From Triatoma infestans (taxonomy: Eukaryota; Arthropoda; Insecta; Hemiptera; Reduviidae): a DNA stretch of 64,000 nucleotides. A program made the position numbers and the translations under genes. This document shows positions 59,088 through 64,000 of the stretch, one piece after another. Under the pieces are notes generated by a model, which worked only from the letters and a program-made list of their open reading frames with translations, did no database searches and was not told the origin of the DNA. The DNA is taken from NCBI GenBank assembly GCA_011037195.1, contig JAAEAF010003061.1:1-64000 (forward strand), given 5' to 3'. Positions within the stretch are counted from its first letter, which is position 1. The number at the start of each line of letters is the position of its first letter.

Positions 59088-59995
59088 ATATGGCGTGAAA
59101 CGCTTACACTACTTTCTCTTACTGCAGTTTACAAATTTGTAATTTACAAATTTCATAGTTAGTACACTAGATGTAAGTAACATACTAGATGTTTAGTACA
59201 GAAAATCACGAAAAATGAAAAAACTCCTCACTAAAAACACACTTCCGATTTACTAATTTTTTTGAACCTCGAAATTTTGCCAATCTATTTATTTCTAATT
59301 AATTTTGTTTAGATGGTAGAATTGTATAATCAACTAAGATAGCACTTTAGAGAGAAGTTGTACTCTTTATGTGTGTGTAGTTCACATTATGAGTTTAAAG
59401 AAAATCGAGGGGGTCGTTTTAGAAAAAAATAGTAGAAAATTAAAAAATACTTTTTAGTAAAAACGCACTTCCTGTCATCCGATATTCTTCAAACTCGGAA
59501 TTTCAACAATATATTTAATTCTAATTAATATTATTTAGAGTATAGAATTGTATATTAAACTGAAATAGTATTTTGTAAGTAAATATCCCCCCCCCCAAAA
59601 TGCCCTTAAAGGAATTTTTCCGCAGAAATGTTTCTAATATAAGTTGTAGCTCTTTACATGTGCAGTAGTGACATACCACGTTAAAGAAAATTGCAAAAAG
59701 TATAAAAAAAAAAAAAATTAAATAAATGGTACTTCCGGTTGACAAATATTGACAAATAACTTACCGTCGGATCCAATGGTGATACCTAAACGGAATATCA
59801 AGTTTGAACTTTCTGCAATTTTTCATTTTTGAGCAATGCAGTTCACATACATGCACAAACAGTCCATTTTCTAAAAACCATTTTTTTTTTTTTGGGACTC
59901 AGTTGACCTCAAAACGTGTTTCCGGTTAAAATTCGAAATCGAAAATTTGAGACAATTACAATTTGATACTTCCTCCTCTAGAAGTAAGAGAAAGT
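59088..59995 (-). repeat. RF1 repeat, full copy, minus orientation
   Basis: ACTTTCTCTTACTGC at 59111-59125 pairs with GAAGTAAGAGAAAGT at 59981-59995. The outer tail GCGTGAAACGCTTACACT precedes it and ACTTCCGGTTGAC marks the unit start near 59733. Confidence 0.82.
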
Positions 59996-59999
59996 AATA

Positions 60000-61800
60000 A
60001 AAAAAAAAAAAGCTTTTATCCGATATCGACAAGAACTATTTCCTCAATTTTTTGTGCTTTCACATTTGATGTAAGAGAAATTTTTGAATTCAAGTGAGAT
60101 GGATTTACAATACTGAAATTTCATTTTAGAGCAATATGCAAAAAAGTCCTCCCACATAAGCGATTTACTCTTCTTTTTTTTCATTATTTGCATTTTTCTT
60201 ACAAAGTTGATAAATCTTAAAGCTCCAATCTTAAAGTTAGTAAATTCTAACATCAAACAAGATTAAGTAGTGACTGACTGGCCAAGCAACCCACTACGCA
60301 AGCATACACCCCAGCGGGGCCATTTATTTTATAGTCTTCCGTAATGTGTTAGAAATTGTTTTTGCAAATCTTATATGTTATTTATATGTTTGTATTTTTT
60401 TAAAGGGCCTAAGAACAAAATAACCCTAAATCTAAAAATCGGTTAAAAATCACGCATCAACAGAAACCACTCTTTACTTAGTGATTTTTCAAAGATATTT
60501 TCATGATTTTCTTGGAACTATTCCATCAATGTTTTCTTTAAGTCTGATAATATATGAACTGTAATATATTCAGTTCGATCATTTTTAATTAAAACAACTT
60601 TTCGGGAAAAATTTATTTTTGATTCTTTTAAAATACAATTCCTTTTATTAAATTTAAAAAAAAAAAAAACAAGTTCTTCAAACATTATACTTTACAAAAT
60701 ATTATTAAATAGTATCGTGGTATGGAAATATAATTTAAGATTAATAGTCGAAGCAGGTAGTTGGTGAAATAGAAGATTCCAGTATGCACGTGCACTGGAA
60801 TATCTTAGAAAGATTAAACATGGGTCTAAAATATACCTAGCGTAGTTTCAGTTTCAAATTGTTGTTATTTTGACCGTCTAAATAGACTAGAAGATAGACT
60901 TTGGATAGCGTACAATTTAACTTTTGTCCAAATATATAATAAAAGATATTTTTTACCAACAAGCAAGATTAAAGTAAACCTAGTATCACACTTAGAATAT
61001 ATTATAATCAATAATTACGAAAAAATATATTTAAAATATAAATTAAATAATTTTTTTTTTTCATTGTTTAGAAAATAAATCTAACTTAAAAATAAATAAT
61101 TAGCACTTTTTCAGTAAACCAAATTAATAAAATAATTTGCTGTATTTAATGCTTTAATGAGAGGTTTACTATCGTTTAGGAGAATAAGAATTTCTCCTAT
61201 GCACATACTTAAGTAAGAAGTGTCAACGCTTTGCACTAAAGGAGTTAGGAGTGATCAATTGTAACGGTATTTTCATAATACAATATTATCCTAAATAAGA
61301 ATTGTTGAATAACAAAATTTCATAATAAAACAAAGAATATTTGGTATATGAATAAGGAGAAGGAATGAGTTGAATTTGAAAATGCATTTCCCCATTCGAT
61401 TTTCAATAGGTTGGGTTGTTCCCTTATCAAATTAATGAGGTTAGGTAACTCTAAATATCAAATTTTATTCAGGTCTTCCGTGGCAGAAATAAAAATAAAA
61501 ATTGACAGCGGCATTTAAACCAAAAAATGAACAAAACTCATTTATGAGTTCTTCATTTTTCTTTAAAATTATAACACAACTAATTTGTAAAATGTATAAA
61601 ATAAAAAAATACAAAATTTGTAAAATAACCTAAAGATAAATAGATTGTATAACAAAAAAAAAAAAAAAAATTAAGTTAAATTTGTGAATGAATTAATGAA
61701 ATAAATTGATTTTAAGAAATATTTTATTTCATTCATAGTTTTTTTTTTTTATTAATCACTAATTTTAAAAATAAAGTTATAAGGACCGGTTTTTTTTTTG
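60000..61800. other. AT-rich DNA without a supported gene
   Basis: Several homopolymer runs; no splice-bounded open frame or repeat family recognised. Confidence 0.45.
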
Positions 61801-61804
61801 TTTT

Positions 61805-62260
61805 TTTTTTTACGCCATTGGCAGATTTTTTCAGGCATCATGTATCATGTAGCAATCCAGTATATTGTGAAGTTCTTCTCCATGTCATTCCTATAAAGTT
61901 TTTTCACTCCAGAGACTGGCAAGTATTTAGACGTCCAGCATCCATCGGCTTCTCCAGGCAGAGGGGGGGCATATGGGAAAGTCAAAAACTCCTATCCTAT
62001 TCAGGTAAGCCTGGAGATAGTCGTGCCCAGTCAGAAGGCAACTGGGGGCAGTGGTTGTCTAATCATGCTTTCCCATCGTTTACCGCCCGCCTTCTGCTCA
62101 CGCGATGTGTGTAGAGCTTCGTTGACTCTTTCTTCTATTTAACGGCAAGCATCTTCATAGCTGATAGCTTCTCTAGGAGGGGTAAGAGACTGCCTTTTTT
62201 GGCCAAATTGTCGCGGCCTTTTCGTCTGAGTGTAATGCCAATAATAATATAGGCAAGGTG
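61805..62260 (-). mobile_element. LINE fragment with RNase H end and tail
   Basis: Minus-strand frames read GRDNLAKKGSLLPL (RNase H end, usual form ADxLAKKGS), THRVSRRRAVNDGKA, then FLLTGHDYLQAYLNRIGVFD and FPICPPSAW. The open frame on the plus strand here (61818-62114) is its shadow. Confidence 0.6.
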
Positions 62261-62329
62261 TGAGTCATTTTAAGTTTAAACTCGTCATTTTAATGTTCAC
62301 AATAAAAAATATAATCAAATTGGACGGAA

Positions 62330-63520
62330 AAATTCGATTTTATCGGAAAAATGTTTCAAATAAAAGTGAAATTTTCGGATTCCAAAATTGTGCTTCCTGT
62401 GAAATTTGTTTTTTTTTTTAACACAGAGAGACCCACATTCTGAAACCCCCATATTCTTCCATCTCTTCCATATTCTTCCTTTTTACTTTCTCTTACTCCT
62501 AGTAATTATTTTTCCGTATTAATTTCTAAATATCAACATTTTCTTTCGATTTCCTCTTTTATAATTCTTTACTGCTAATTTTGTAATAAAAATAAAGGCA
62601 TTAATAACTATAATAATAATAATAATAATTATCATTTTTTTTTAGGAATCATAATAAAATATATTTGTAAATTATTGTAAATTATCATTTCCATTGTAAG
62701 TGTAAATTGCACAAATAAATTTTATTACACATTCTTTACTAAAAATAAACGTTCTATATATTATATATATATATATATTGGCGGCAGGTATGCATTGTGA
62801 AGGTCATTTTAAGAACGTAATTTTTTTAATGACGGAAACTTGTTTAAACAAGTTCTAATAGATTATTTTTATTACCTTCACACATGCGTAGAACACAGTG
62901 AATTACTTTTCTTTAACTTTCTTCTCTTTAAACATATTAATCTTTCAATTACCTATGTGAGAAAGTAGAGATTTTTAAATTTAATTTTTTTTTTTTATTA
63001 CTTTTTTTAAATAAAATACTATGCTTATTATATAATTTAATATATATAGTATTACGTTTTATTTAGATTCAAAGTAGACACTCAGAAATATAAAAATTTT
63101 GACTAAATAATCTAATTTTAACATAATAATAGCTTATAAAAGTGATTATTTAAATCAAATAAAAATATTATAAAATTTTATATGTCCAGTTCCGTACATA
63201 AATGCTGAAATCTAGGTGCAATCAACATAATATGTAGATCACCTTTGACTTTCTAACAACCTTGTTTATTCTATTTATTTCCTTTTCTTGTTATAAAAAT
63301 CTGGTTAGAGGTGAACACACAAACAATATTCTCTTACTTACAAAAGTAATATAATTTAATTGACAAAATTTCTTTATAAATGTTTAATCTATCTGAGTGG
63401 AACTTATGGCTGCGCCCTCTGTCTCAAAAAAAAAAAAACAAAGCTTGTAGCGGCAGTTTCTATTTATACTAATCCACTGCTAAAATTATTTTTTACGGAA
63501 TTATAGTTTTTATTTGTGCA
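62330..63520. other. AT-rich DNA with an RF1 end fragment and microsatellites
   Basis: 62330-62510 contains RF1-like unit sequence and an end TTACTTTCTCTTACTCCTAG. Simple repeats: AAT at 62608-62632 and TA at 62760-62778. Confidence 0.5.
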
Positions 63521-63524
63521 GTTA

Positions 63525-64000
63525 ATATTACTAATAATGAATGCCCGAAGTGGCCGGAACTAAGCCAATGTGGCTCTTATCCCTTACAAAATAAATAAAT
63601 AAATAAACACGCTCCTAAAGGTGCCATATCCACCAATTTCCACCAGATTGTGTAACGAACAGATTAGATTCCCAATTAACTTTCGAACAGTTCGCGAGCA
63701 AGAATTACATGTTGACATCTACAGTTAAAAGCAAAATGTATCCCAGTTGCATCCTACTCAGGGAGAGATGATAATCTTTCAAGTCACTCTGTCTTATACT
63801 TTTTATAAATCTCTTAGCCTGGAGACAATAAGCGATGTCTCTCCAGTGCTTCTCCAGTTCTCTCTATTCCTCCACTGTTTGACTTTCCTGTTGCAAAATT
63901 GCTAGCTGACGGATGTTACTGACTCGGGACCACAAAACGATAGTGAGGATCCTACTTTAGCCAACTCGTCCGCTCTCACTTTTCCCTCTCATTCTATACC
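63525..64000 (-). mobile_element. I-like LINE 3' end, continues past the window
   Basis: Minus-strand translation includes ERADELAKVGSSLSFCGPE (RNase H), HWRDIAYCLQAKRFIKSIRQ and DLKDYHLSLSRMQLGYI. The 3' end is GGGATAAGAGCC...CTTCGGGCAT, shared with 25384-25791. A (TTTA)n tract lies at about 63588-63608 within its 3' UTR. Confidence 0.65.

Overview
The window is AT-rich animal DNA. Long introns, GT/AG-bounded exons, many non-LTR retrotransposon tails (R1-like, Jockey-like and RNase H-bearing types), tRNA-derived SINEs, a mariner relic and hAT remnants all point to an insect with a repeat-laden genome. A hemipteran is a guess, not something I can show. No prokaryotic operon, CRISPR array or genuine rRNA/tRNA gene was seen.

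The one gene that can be named with confidence is on the minus strand at 46380-58061: a PP1 glycogen-targeting regulatory subunit (PPP1R3 / Gbs type). It has four coding exons that splice in phase into about 358 aa, with an RVxF-type PP1-docking site in exon 2 and a CBM21 carbohydrate-binding domain across exons 3 and 4. On the plus strand at 5420-6200 lie the last two exons of an IQ-motif protein, possibly IQCK-like. Other exon-like pieces with good splice signals but no recognised product lie at 21879-22494 (+, with a frameshift), 36367-36492 (+), 37556-37985 (-), 42774-42868 (+), 45115-45197 (+), 48289-48351 (+), 53282-53377 (+) and 56446-56628 (+).

The rest is mainly mobile DNA. 0-3.2 kb: LINE tails and a repeat copy. 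4.2-5.4 kb: a full copy of the dominant repeat, here called RF1, next to the IQ exon. 6.5-16.6 kb: LINE remnants, hAT remnants, two fold-back elements. 16.9-18.5 kb: an RF1 copy broken by a mariner relic. 18.8-23.7 kb: a pair of LTR-like repeats in opposite orientation, a fold-back, LINE tails and a long hairpin. 25.3-36 kb: RF1 copies alternating with R1-like, Jockey-like and RNase H-bearing LINE fragments. 36.4-38 kb: two convergent terminal exons. 39.6-42.4 kb: three RF1 copies, one split by a SINE. 43.6-44.9 kb: a long-TIR element. 46-58 kb: the PPP1R3-type gene with introns full of repeats. 59-64 kb: another RF1 copy and two LINE fragments.

The most unusual feature is RF1. More than 15 complete or partial copies have imperfect 15-bp inverted ends, an invariant left module, and one to three internal units of about 273-305 bp. 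Many of these units open with ACCGGAAGT. It is non-coding, and SINEs, LINEs and the mariner have inserted into it repeatedly.
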